From NCBI GenBank assembly GCA_028281945.1, contig JANQIW010000028.1, forward strand, positions 1 through 48,996: 48,996 bases of DNA. The letters are read 5' to 3'. The position numbers were made by a program, and so were the translations under genes. This DNA comes from Prochloraceae cyanobacterium PL24a_bin.78. Lineage in GTDB: Bacteria; Cyanobacteriota; Cyanobacteriia; Cyanobacteriales; JANQIW01. The notes beneath the pieces are model-generated. The model ran no database searches. It saw only the letters and a program-made list of their open reading frames with translations, and was not told the DNA's origin. Shown here piece by piece: positions 19,057-27,981 of the stretch; positions within the stretch are counted from its first letter, which is position 1, and each line of letters begins with the position of its first letter.

Positions 19057-19428
19057 TTAAGATGAAAATTGGCTGTTGTCAAGATCATTTAATGTTTTTG
19101 ATTCATGGTCTTGATCCTTATAGTCAAGTTGATATTTAATGAGATTGGCTAAATCTTGTAGTTGATTAATAGCTTCAGCACCTTCTAGTTTCATTAATTC
19201 TCGATCGTCACGCATTTCCGTCCAAGTAATACCATAATCAGAGACTAAAAAACGAATCAGATGATTATGGCCTAGACTTACCATAAAGGATGCACTATTC
19301 ATTCGATCTCCACAGGTATAGCAAGAAGCTAAATAACCTCTATTTTCCAAAACAATTGCTAAAGCTTGAAGATTCATCACCAAATCTTTAACAAATTCCC
19401 GGTGTTGTTGTGCTAATCTAATAAACAC
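19057..19428 (-). CDS. DUF1815-family protein
   Basis: A 123-residue cytosolic protein conserved in cyanobacteria, which I recognise as DUF1815: FIRLAQQHREFVKDLVMNLQALA, then YLASCYTCG, MNSASFMVSLG and LIRFLVSDYGITWTEMRD. Its function is unknown. The CxxC in SCYTCGD could bind metal or act in redox chemistry. The start was chosen from the ribosome binding site: a GGAGG (19434-19438 on the minus strand) lies five bases before a GTG at 19428. A longer frame beginning at 19440 with TTG would contain the Shine-Dalgarno itself. The C-terminal 20 residues are acidic and variable. Confidence 0.75.
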   Translation of the reverse strand: MFIRLAQQHREFVKDLVMNLQALAIVLENRGYLASCYTCGDRMNSASFMVSLGHNHLIRFLVSDYGITWTEMRDDRELMKLEGAEAINQLQDLANLIKYQLDYKDQDHESKTLNDLDNSQFSS

Positions 19429-19806
19429 TTTGTCCTCCAAACAAAATACCTCATTTAACTATTTTAATACTGAAACAGTATTTAGAGCTAGTCAAATAAG
19501 GTATAAACCAACACATTAGTGGTTCTTTGCTTTTTATTAATCTTACGTTTTCTTTTTTTGTCTATATTGGATTCTGTTTGGGCTAATACCTCAAACTTCG
19601 AGCTAACAATACTTCCGTCTCAATTGGATCTATGAATCAACTTAATCAATCTGGAGTATTAACATTAAAACTGAGAATGAGTAGCAAGGAATTTAAACAT
19701 CAAAACCAAAATGAGGGAATAATCTTTCTTTGAAAACAAAACTATTTCTGAATCATCAATCTATTAAATTTAATTAATTTAAAATAGTTAAAAAGCTTAG
19801 TTATTA
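19429..19806. other. Intergenic region upstream of DUF1815
   Basis: About 380 bases between two minus-strand genes. A weak hairpin AACCA (19506-19510) with TGGTT (19520-19524) is the only structure noticed. No gene is supported. Confidence 0.4.
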
Positions 19807-20106
19807 CTAGACCATTGGATTAAAAGCACCACTTCTTCTTCTGTTAGGTCTGTTGTTATTATTTTCCCGAGGACGTGCTTTATTTACTTTCATATTGCGG
19901 CCCATCCAAGAGGCCCCGTCGAGAGTTTCAATTGCATTGTCTTCTTCTTCTTCTGTTTCCATTTCTACAAAGCCAAAACCGCGCATCCGCCCTGATTCTC
20001 TGTCAGTTGGTAGATATACTCGTTTTACACTTCCATATTCTTGAAATACCTCACGAAGGTCATCTTCTGTCACCTCGTATGATAAATTGCCCACATAAAT
20101 AGACAT
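19807..20106 (-). CDS. rbp: RRM-type RNA-binding protein (cyanobacterial Rbp)
   Basis: A 99-residue protein with one RNA recognition motif (residues 1-80). RNP2 is IYVGNL near the N-terminus and RNP1 is RGFGFVEM in the middle. A short basic, Asn/Arg-rich tail (ENNNNRPNRRRSG) takes the place of the Gly-rich tail of some family members. Cyanobacterial Rbps bind mRNA, and many are cold-induced. The start is the ATG at 20106, because GGAG lies eight bases upstream of it and MSIYVGNLSYEV is the family N-terminus. An open frame reaching 20214 (GTG) would be untranslated leader. A long AU-rich 5' leader is typical of these genes. Confidence 0.93.
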   Translation of the reverse strand: MSIYVGNLSYEVTEDDLREVFQEYGSVKRVYLPTDRESGRMRGFGFVEMETEEEEDNAIETLDGASWMGRNMKVNKARPRENNNNRPNRRRSGAFNPMV

Positions 20107-20764
20107 AGGTTTGTCTCCAAAATCATTATTACTTAGTAAGATGGAGCTTTCGGAAACAAGCCTGTCCGTATTGCTAGATAAAATCGTTTGAACACTTGAA
20201 CTAAACTTTGCCACCGAACTAATTTCTCATCCTTCAATACTTTAGCATATCATTTTAATTTGAGAAACAGGTTAAAATAAGATTTACAAATTGTAATAGA
20301 AGGAAGCCCAATGGCAATTTTCTAGCTGGGAATTGTCTAAATTGGCACTTTGACTTGTTTTTCTATTAGGAGTTAACTAGATATTTTTTAGTTAAATTTT
20401 TTGAGCTTAAGTCATTCTCTAAATATTCTTAAGTAAAATTTTAGAAATTCCTCTGACTTATTTTAGTGATTTTTTACTTACTTTTTGAAAGGCTTTTTAA
20501 CTTTTGTGATCATGATATTTTGACATAAATTATTTAGTTTTAGTCTATGATTTTTCTCTAAAAATTAATCTTTGATAATTGTGAAATAAAATAGGTTATA
20601 ATCTTGAAATTTGATATTAGTTTAATCCTCATAATTACAATTTTTTCTACCAAATCAAAACTAGATTTATCTGCTTTAGAATTGATATTATTTCAGATTA
20701 AATACCCTCTCAAGAGGGAGGTTTTCTTGTGTTTTTCCTCCTTAGAATTTAGCAAATTCAATTA
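20107..20764. other. rbp leader/promoter region and mgtE 3' region
   Basis: No gene is supported here. The part next to rbp is its presumed leader. Near mgtE, CCCTC (20705-20709) pairs with GAGGG (20714-20718). The next GGAGG/CCTCC pair (around 20717-20741) could form a competing hairpin. This may be the mgtE 3' end, but the T-tract is weak. Confidence 0.4.
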
Positions 20765-22153
20765 TTAAAGTCCCAAAATAATTCTAGCAATTTTGAAATA
20801 AATTAAAACCCCTAAAACATCAACTACTGTAGTAATAAAAGGAGCAGACATTAAAGCAGGATCTAATCCAAAAGATTGAAACAAAAAAGGTAAAGCTGAG
20901 CCAGAAATAGAAGCCAAAGTAGAGATAATAACTAAACTGATACCAACAGATAAAGCCACAGAAAGAATTCCATTAAACAAAAAATAAGTCCAAATAGTAG
21001 CCAAAATTCCTAACAATATACCAAGTACTATTCCCGCCAAACCTTCTCTAAAAATTACTTTAATTGGTCCTAAATTAGTAATTTCATCAGTATTTAAACC
21101 GCGAATTACTACAGTAGAAGATTGAGCGCCTACATTACCTCCAGTGCCTGTTAATAAAGGCATAAAAGCTGCTAAAATTGCCATTTTCTCTAAAACATCT
21201 TCTTGAGATTGAATGATTGATCCCGTAACTGTATTGGTTAATAATAATACTAATAACCACACAATTCTTTTACGAACAACTAGCAATAAATTAGTTTGAA
21301 AGTAATTATCTCCATCAGATTGTAAGCCTCCTAAAGCATAAATATCTTCCGTTGTTTCTTCTTCCAAAATATCGATAACATCATCCACCGTAACTACTCC
21401 CACTAAACGTTGCTCTCGATCGACAACTGGTAAAGCTAACAAATCGTAACGTTGAATTAGACGAGCTACAGCTTCTCTATCGGTATCCGTATCACAATAA
21501 ACCACATCTTTTACAATAATATTAGATAGTTTTGTATCAGGATATGAAATTACTAAATCTCGTAAAGATACGATGCCAATTAAACGACGAGAAAAATCAG
21601 TTACATAAAGATAATAAACTATTTCTGAAGCATTAGCTAAATTACGAATTCGTTCTAAAGTCTGAGATACAGTAAAAGTTTCCTTTAAAGCAATATATTC
21701 AGGGGTCATAATTCGCCCAGCAGTATGCTCTTTATATCCCAAAAGTAAATTAGTAGCCTCTCGCTCTTGAGTACTTAAGTGAGGAAGCAAACGACTAACA
21801 ACTTTAGCAGGTAATTCATCAAACAAACGAGCGCGATCGTCAGGAGACATTTTATCCACAATATCTAAAACTTCCTGACGTTTAAACTTTTCAATTAAGG
21901 ATTGTTGAACTGTAGAATCAAGATATTCATACACTTGAATTGCTTCACCTTTTCCCAATAAGCGAAAAGCAATGGCCTGCATGGATTCTGGAAGCTCTTC
22001 GATAGCTTCAGCAATATCCACAGGTTGAACTGGAATTAACAGAGATTTTGCGCCCTCAAGATTATTTTGGCCTAGCAAGATTTCTAATTGAGAACAAACT
22101 AATTCCCGTAATTCACTACGAGAACTTATTTTGGCAGAGTTAAAATCACTCAA
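20765..22153 (-). CDS. mgtE: Magnesium transporter MgtE
   Basis: A 462-residue MgtE channel with the full domain order. The cytosolic N domain (about 25-130) carries MSPDDRARLFDELPAKVVSRLL. A CBS pair follows (about 145-265; GRIMTPEYIALKETFTVSQTLERI and VVDREQRLVGVVTVDDVIDIL). The membrane domain (about 285-462) holds TGTGGNVGAQSSTVVIRGL, the selectivity region. MgtE imports Mg2+ and closes when cytosolic Mg2+ is high through the N and CBS domains. The start is a TTG at 22153, decided by a strong GGGGAGGTG Shine-Dalgarno six bases upstream. It appears monocistronic. Confidence 0.95.
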   Translation of the reverse strand: MSDFNSAKISSRSELRELVCSQLEILLGQNNLEGAKSLLIPVQPVDIAEAIEELPESMQAIAFRLLGKGEAIQVYEYLDSTVQQSLIEKFKRQEVLDIVDKMSPDDRARLFDELPAKVVSRLLPHLSTQEREATNLLLGYKEHTAGRIMTPEYIALKETFTVSQTLERIRNLANASEIVYYLYVTDFSRRLIGIVSLRDLVISYPDTKLSNIIVKDVVYCDTDTDREAVARLIQRYDLLALPVVDREQRLVGVVTVDDVIDILEEETTEDIYALGGLQSDGDNYFQTNLLLVVRKRIVWLLVLLLTNTVTGSIIQSQEDVLEKMAILAAFMPLLTGTGGNVGAQSSTVVIRGLNTDEITNLGPIKVIFREGLAGIVLGILLGILATIWTYFLFNGILSVALSVGISLVIISTLASISGSALPFLFQSFGLDPALMSAPFITTVVDVLGVLIYFKIARIILGL

Positions 22154-22607
22154 TGTTCACCTCCCCTTAAGTAATATTATTTTTGGCAAAGTTATAGTAG
22201 ATTTGGATTAGAAGAGATAAGGCATAACAAAGGACAAGTCAGGCACGGCACCACAGAGTAATAAATTTTTGGGTAATTGGACACCTATTTAATTCATTAC
22301 TTAAACTTTATCAAAAATAGGCCAAAAATTGGGATAAAGTACTTGATATTATGGGGATTGATCTATTTAGTGAAACTTGATTATTACAATTTCAATTTTC
22401 AAAAAAATAATCTAGGGAGGATTTAATTGATAGAATTAAGAGGAAAACTTAGCAGAGTAGTTTAATATATAAGTAAGCTCTTTTCGCTTAATAAATTAAT
22501 AGAAATAGTAAATAATATTATCCAAAATAAAAAAATAACTAAAGAAAATTAAAAAACAAATTTTGACCCTTTTATGAGAGAAAAAAATTTAATTATTTAT
22601 TAATTAA
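22154..22607. other. AT-rich intergenic region
   Basis: 454 bases upstream of mgtE and downstream of the helicase gene. The left part must hold the mgtE promoter. The right end is a TTAA tetranucleotide run (22599-22617) that includes the helicase stop codon. No RNA gene or small gene was recognised. Confidence 0.4.
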
Positions 22608-25001
22608 TTAATTAATTACAGATTTAGGAAACTTTTTCTGCAAAACTGGCAAAATTGGACAAGGATTTTTGGCTTGAAAATTTATCCCTTCATCCCTCTT
22701 AAAAAGGCTCCATCGAAACGGGCCATTTTGAGCAGCAGAAAGCCATAATAAACGTTTTGCTCGTGTCATTGCTACATACAACAATCGAAATTCCTCAGCT
22801 TTTTGAAGGATTCCAGCTTCATTCCAAGCCTCTTGAGGAGATAGTATTTCTGTGGTGAATTTTTTAGCAGAAGATATGTCAGGAATGAATTCTTGATGAA
22901 CTGCTTTGCGAATATGTGCTCTAGCGACATCTGCTAAAGTGAAATCACCTAAAAATTGAGATCCAATTGGCACCCAAGGTTCTCCTGGAAGAACGTCAGA
23001 ATGAAGAAAAGGTATAAATACATAATCCCATTCTAATCCTTTAGCCTTGTGCATGGTTATAATTGTAATCTGTCCATTTTTTGTGTATTTAGTATCTTCT
23101 TTTTTAGCTTTATCATTGTTATTCTTTGTACTTTCATCTATTTCTTCTTCTTCTACTCCTTCAAATTTTTCAGAATTTACCAGTTCTCTTAATGTAGTTA
23201 TAGTAGTTTTAACGGAGCTATTATTAGTAATTTGTCTTTCGATTCTCTCTCCTAATTTTTGTACGGTAGCTAATTCATGTCCACTGTATTGTAAGCTCAT
23301 TCCTATAAATTGTATCAATTGATAATGAGGTAATTCTAAACGGGCGCGAAGTAGTTGACAGCAAAGGCGACTAGCTTTTTGTATTTCATCTTTATGAGGT
23401 AATTCCATTGGACTTGGATAGAGAAAGTTTTCTGGCTGTGTAATTAGAGAATTTAAATCTTCTAGAGTAATTAACTGTCGCTGTTGAAGAACTTCTAATG
23501 CTTCTTTAAGATGATCTGGTGAATGTGGGCGATCTATAAATTGTAATAGTTTAAGAATTTCTTCTGGAATACGAGAATTGGTTTCATTTTCATTGGCTTC
23601 GTATATTTTAATATTATAGTTATCTTGAAGATAAATTAACTCTTGCGCTAAAAAGCTACCTTGTTTATTCTCTCTAACTAAAATTGCTATATTTCTTTCT
23701 GAATTTTCCTGATATAAATTAATTATTTTTTCCCCAATTAATTTTACAGTATGATATATATCTTCAGGAGTATGGATTTCTAAACCTTCACCTACTGGTT
23801 TTGGATTAGCATTTGGCTGTGGATCATCTGAATCTACCGGTAAAATATCCTGAATTATAAATGGTTTTTCAAGTTCTGTATATTCTTTTTGCCAAAATTC
23901 ATTCACCCATTTAATCATAAAATTAGCTGTATTAATTATAATTTGACTGCTGCGACCTGCTAATTTCATGGTTTCAAGTTTGCTTTCTGCTTTACATTTC
24001 TTGCAAAATTGACGAAAATAAAATGGATCGGCTGGAGTAAAAGTTGAATTAATTGCCTGATTAGGATCTCCTACTCTAATTAAATTAGGAAGAGAATTCC
24101 TTTTTTTAGAGTTTGTAGCTAGTATTCTAATTAATTTTTGTTGTAGAAGACTGGAATCTTGAGCTTCATCTTCAAAGACAGCAAAAATTTGGTTTTGCCA
24201 AAAAGAGCGAATTTTCTGATTATCTAAGACTTTCAAGGCAGCAAGAATCATGTCATCATAGTCGATTAAATTGCGATGACGCATTAATTGTTGGTATTTA
24301 CTATACAAACCCCCAGCTACAGTTAAAATCTGATATTCATCATTTGTTTCTTTTGCCAATTCTTCGACCTTTTGTGGGGAAAAACCGGAACTTTTTGCTT
24401 CTCTAATTGCTGTGTGAGCTAATTTCGGTAGTATTTCTGTTCGTAATACTAATTGACGATGGAATCTTTCTGTATCCTCACCATCAAAACTTTTTCCTTC
24501 TAGTAAGATTTGATACAAAGGATTATTCTGATTAATCCATTCTTCTACGCAATCTCTGATAATTCGATGACTAGGGGTAGGTATAATTAAATTAGTATTA
24601 TTTAAATTAAATTCTAATAATTCTGGATGGCGATTAGCAATATTTAAGGCTAAACCATGGATAGTTTGAACGATGAAACCTGTTTGAGGAAGACATAATT
24701 CCTTTAGTTTTTCTTTTATTTTTCTTTTAATACTTGCTGCTGCTGAACGCGTATAAGTGACAATAAGGACTTGTTTAACTATTTGTTTTTGGTTTTTTAA
24801 TTTATTTCGAGCAATAATACAAGCACTTGCAACTGCAAGAGAGTGAGATTTACCCGCACCCGGTACGGCGGAAACTGCCATTTCTCCTCCTTTCCAGTCT
24901 ACTAAAGCTTTTTGCCCTTGACGTAAATTATTACGAAATTTTTCTAATAAATATGCTAATTTTTCTTCTAGATCTTTTTCAATAGTGGTTTTTGAATTCA
25001 T
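22608..25001 (-). CDS. UvrD/Rep-type superfamily 1 DNA helicase
   Basis: A 797-residue SF1A helicase with the full motif set: Walker A AVPGAGKSHSLA (I), VTYTRSAAASIKRKI (Ia), QTIHGLALNI, FEDEAQDSSLLQQKL (II, DEAQ), RVGDPNQAINSTFTPADP (III), LAGRSSQ (IV), TIITMHKAKGLEWDYVFIP (V) and LLYVAMTRAKRLLWLS (VI). Such enzymes translocate 3' to 5' on single-stranded DNA in repair and replication restart. No C-terminal nuclease is visible. Residues 600-625 form an acidic/basic insertion (GVEEEEIDESTKNNNDKAKK). It follows a DUF6745 gene by only 25 bases in the same direction, so the two are probably an operon. It is probably not the housekeeping UvrD/PcrA, because motif Ia and the insert are unusual. Confidence 0.9.
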   Translation of the reverse strand: MNSKTTIEKDLEEKLAYLLEKFRNNLRQGQKALVDWKGGEMAVSAVPGAGKSHSLAVASACIIARNKLKNQKQIVKQVLIVTYTRSAAASIKRKIKEKLKELCLPQTGFIVQTIHGLALNIANRHPELLEFNLNNTNLIIPTPSHRIIRDCVEEWINQNNPLYQILLEGKSFDGEDTERFHRQLVLRTEILPKLAHTAIREAKSSGFSPQKVEELAKETNDEYQILTVAGGLYSKYQQLMRHRNLIDYDDMILAALKVLDNQKIRSFWQNQIFAVFEDEAQDSSLLQQKLIRILATNSKKRNSLPNLIRVGDPNQAINSTFTPADPFYFRQFCKKCKAESKLETMKLAGRSSQIIINTANFMIKWVNEFWQKEYTELEKPFIIQDILPVDSDDPQPNANPKPVGEGLEIHTPEDIYHTVKLIGEKIINLYQENSERNIAILVRENKQGSFLAQELIYLQDNYNIKIYEANENETNSRIPEEILKLLQFIDRPHSPDHLKEALEVLQQRQLITLEDLNSLITQPENFLYPSPMELPHKDEIQKASRLCCQLLRARLELPHYQLIQFIGMSLQYSGHELATVQKLGERIERQITNNSSVKTTITTLRELVNSEKFEGVEEEEIDESTKNNNDKAKKEDTKYTKNGQITIITMHKAKGLEWDYVFIPFLHSDVLPGEPWVPIGSQFLGDFTLADVARAHIRKAVHQEFIPDISSAKKFTTEILSPQEAWNEAGILQKAEEFRLLYVAMTRAKRLLWLSAAQNGPFRWSLFKRDEGINFQAKNPCPILPVLQKKFPKSVIN

Positions 25002-25026
25002 TTATTATTGATTTAATATAAAATTT

Positions 25027-26103
25027 TTAAGTTTGAATAGAAAATTTTTCATAATCTATTCCCCAATTTATCCAACAAATTGCGTTTCTAGCGGATTTAA
25101 TATTAGGAGGCACCCGTAAAACATGAATAAATCCGGTGCTAGGGCAAGTCATTTTTAAGAGATGAATTGTTTCAATATCGATTTGATTTACTATTTCTAA
25201 TAGGGTATATTCTTGCCAAGAATCTATAGTTTTTGCTTTCAATTCTTGACAGATTTTTTCGTAACCAATTCCTTGAATTAAGACTCTTTTGATTTCTGCA
25301 TTTTCTTCCTCTATTAACCAAGTTGAATGCCATTTTTTTGGGTGGATTTCTCCATATTTTTGTGGCAAACTTACGCCATGATTAGCATAAATTTTAAATC
25401 CATCTTGATACTCAATTGCTGCTTCTCCTTCTCCGTGTAATTCCTGTTGGTTATCAAACAAAATTTTAACAGGCCGATGACAAATTATACAAACATTTCT
25501 TGCAGGCAAAATCCAACCACAATTTGATATTAATCCTTGATAAATTTGCCAAATATTTTCCTTAATTTTCCCTCCTAAAACTTCAACAACATATTCTATT
25601 AATGCGGCATCTAAACCAAATCCACAATAAAAAGGATTAAAACCAAAACTATTACTAAAAGAAAGATTGAATTTAGTTTCTGAGATAATTTTATTAATAA
25701 TAATTAAGATAAATTTTCTATATCTTTCTTGAAAACTTAAAACTCCTTCTCTTCTATATATGCTCAATATATTAAAATATTTGCATAAATCGTATAGTTT
25801 AATCTTGTTACTAATTTGAATTTTAAGACGAATATCTAAACTAACTCTTAAATCTTTAGCTAAAATGTTTGAATTACCTTGAAGATTAAATATTTCCCAA
25901 GCGTGTTGAGGGCTATTTGCAAAAATAATTTCAGGTTTTTTTTCTCCCATTAAAACATAAGCATCTTTGACAAATTGAGTGGCTTTTTCTGGGTTAATTG
26001 GTTGAGAAGAAAATGGAATTGATGCCCATTTTTCCAAATAAATAGGGAATAAAGCTTCTTCCTTTTGAGATAGTTTAATGGTATTTTGATTGGTATCTAA
26101 CAT
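25027..26103 (-). CDS. DUF6745-like protein
   Basis: A 358-residue soluble protein of unknown function. The middle reads CIICHRPVKILFD, then LHGEGEAAIEYQDGFKIYANHGVSLPQKY, and the end has CPSTGFIHVLRVPPN followed by ARNAICWINWG. This order matches my memory of DUF6745 proteins (CERP, dGPAxxYxDGxxVYxxHG and STP...VPP motifs). The family is often found as a lone gene with no assigned role. The CxxC could bind metal. Here it is the first gene of a likely two-gene operon with the UvrD-type helicase, 25 bases apart. Family recognition is moderate; any function is inference. Confidence 0.68.
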   Translation of the reverse strand: MLDTNQNTIKLSQKEEALFPIYLEKWASIPFSSQPINPEKATQFVKDAYVLMGEKKPEIIFANSPQHAWEIFNLQGNSNILAKDLRVSLDIRLKIQISNKIKLYDLCKYFNILSIYRREGVLSFQERYRKFILIIINKIISETKFNLSFSNSFGFNPFYCGFGLDAALIEYVVEVLGGKIKENIWQIYQGLISNCGWILPARNVCIICHRPVKILFDNQQELHGEGEAAIEYQDGFKIYANHGVSLPQKYGEIHPKKWHSTWLIEEENAEIKRVLIQGIGYEKICQELKAKTIDSWQEYTLLEIVNQIDIETIHLLKMTCPSTGFIHVLRVPPNIKSARNAICWINWGIDYEKFSIQT

Positions 26104-26173
26104 CGCAATTTATCATTAATCTTTTTGATAACTATATTATAATACAGATATCTTATTTAAAGCAAATTAAACT

Positions 26174-27844
26174 ATGACTTTCCTAAAAAATTTTCAGCTA
26201 TTAACTAACAAAATCCAAAAACAATTAAAGTGGAAACATTATCTAATACTAATAAGTATTATCTTAATAGGCGCAATATTAAGATTTTGCCAGCTAGATT
26301 CAAAGCCTTTAGGTATAGATGAAATGATAACAGCTTTATTTAGTTTAGGAAAAAGTTATCAAGATGTGCCTCAAAACATCTTATTTCCCCTTTTTATTTT
26401 ACCCAATTTATTTCAATTAGAATCTACTAGTAACTGTCAAGAAATCGCCGATAATATTATTAATCAATCTACTCATCCACCCTTATTTTTTTGTTTAACA
26501 AATTGGTGGTTACTATGGCTCAAATCTTGGCCTCAAACCTTAGTTTGGAAATTAAGGGCATTGCCAGCTTTGTTTGGTATAGTGGCAATTTTTGTTATCT
26601 ATCTTGTCAATCGAATTGCTTTTTCTCCTATTGCTGGATTAATGGGCGCAGCATTGATGGCGGTTTCTCCTTTGGGGGTTTATTTTAGTCAAGAAGCTAG
26701 GCATTATACTTTGCCCATTTTGTTAGTTAGTTTAGGATTATTAGGATTAATTAAAATTCAAAAAAGTTTAGAGAAAAATCAATTTTCTTTATGGTGGTTT
26801 TTTTGGATAATTATTAATGGTATTAGTTTTTATGTTCATTATTTTTGTATTTTAGGTATTGTTGCTCAGATTATTACTATTAATTTAATTATTTTGAAAT
26901 CAAAACTTAGGTATTGGTGGGTTTATTTTGGGTTTTCTTTGACACCTTTTTTGTTATTAATTCCTTGGATTTCTATTTTTTTACAACATATTAATAATCC
27001 TAAAACAAGTTGGTTGTCTTCACCAGAAAATATTGCCCCTATTTATCAAACTATAATTGCTTGGTTATTAATGGTAATTGCTTTTCCTATCGAAAATCAA
27101 CCTGTTATTATTATTATTATTTCTGGTTTATTAATTCTTGGTTTTGGGATTTGGTTAAGTTTACAAATTAAAAACAGGATGCAATTTTTATGCCTTGATA
27201 CTAATACTAATAGAGCATTTTTTTCTCTAAGTTGTTTTTTAGTTTGCGTCTTAATTGAATTTTTTGCTATTGTTTATTTTTTGCAAAAAGATATTACTAT
27301 TGCACCTCGCTATCATTTTATTTATTATCCAGCAATTTGTTGTCTTTTGGGAGGAATTTTTGTTAGTAAAATTAGTAAAAGAAAACCTCTTAAAAAGATT
27401 GATTACTCAGCTTTAATTGTCTTATTTATTGGAGTAATTAGCTCTATTTTTGTTGTCTTTAATTTTGCATTTCAGAAACCTTATCATCCTGAATTAGTTG
27501 TAGATAATTTAAATCAATCTTCTGATTCATTAATTATGGTAATGGGTTATACAGATGCAACTTATATTGCTTTAGGATTGAGTTATGCTTTAGAATTACA
27601 ACAGAAAAGAAAAAATCCTGAAGATACATTTTTAATCTTAATTGATAGCTCATTAGGTTATGATTTAGTATGGCAAAGAATCGCTCAAATTTCCAAACTA
27701 CCAAAAAATTTGTGGGTATTTGCACCGGGATTAAAAAGAATAGGATATCCTCAAATTCTTGAAGTAAATAATAATAATTGCTATATTAATACTAATCAAT
27801 ATTATCGAGTTGGTATTCCTTATCAACTGTATCAATGTAACTAA
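26174..27844 (+). CDS. GT39/ArnT-like membrane glycosyltransferase
   Basis: A 556-residue integral membrane protein with about ten hydrophobic segments. The first large loop has LGIDEMITALFSLGKSYQDV, where the Asp-Glu pair is the catalytic motif of GT-C enzymes such as PMT and ArnT. SPLGVYFSQEARHYTLPILL is the second typical motif. These enzymes move a sugar from a lipid-phosphate donor to an acceptor on the outer face of the membrane. The acceptor is unknown. It is divergent from the DUF6745 gene and convergent with the flippase, suggesting a role in exopolysaccharide or glycolipid assembly. Confidence 0.82.
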   Translation: MTFLKNFQLLTNKIQKQLKWKHYLILISIILIGAILRFCQLDSKPLGIDEMITALFSLGKSYQDVPQNILFPLFILPNLFQLESTSNCQEIADNIINQSTHPPLFFCLTNWWLLWLKSWPQTLVWKLRALPALFGIVAIFVIYLVNRIAFSPIAGLMGAALMAVSPLGVYFSQEARHYTLPILLVSLGLLGLIKIQKSLEKNQFSLWWFFWIIINGISFYVHYFCILGIVAQIITINLIILKSKLRYWWVYFGFSLTPFLLLIPWISIFLQHINNPKTSWLSSPENIAPIYQTIIAWLLMVIAFPIENQPVIIIIISGLLILGFGIWLSLQIKNRMQFLCLDTNTNRAFFSLSCFLVCVLIEFFAIVYFLQKDITIAPRYHFIYYPAICCLLGGIFVSKISKRKPLKKIDYSALIVLFIGVISSIFVVFNFAFQKPYHPELVVDNLNQSSDSLIMVMGYTDATYIALGLSYALELQQKRKNPEDTFLILIDSSLGYDLVWQRIAQISKLPKNLWVFAPGLKRIGYPQILEVNNNNCYINTNQYYRVGIPYQLYQCN

Positions 27845-27981
27845 TAATCTAATGATAATCTAACAATAATCTATCTAATTTATCCAGCAAAATTATTAAA
27901 ATAGATACCCCAACTACTGCCTATATAGTAACCTTTTTAAATTTAACTAAACGGAGATAAATTAACCTTTTAACCTAGATT

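Noticed and set aside
20107-20214. An N-terminal extension of 36 residues for the RNA-binding protein
   Set aside because: The family start and a good ribosome binding site favour ATG 20106; the extension is probably the leader.
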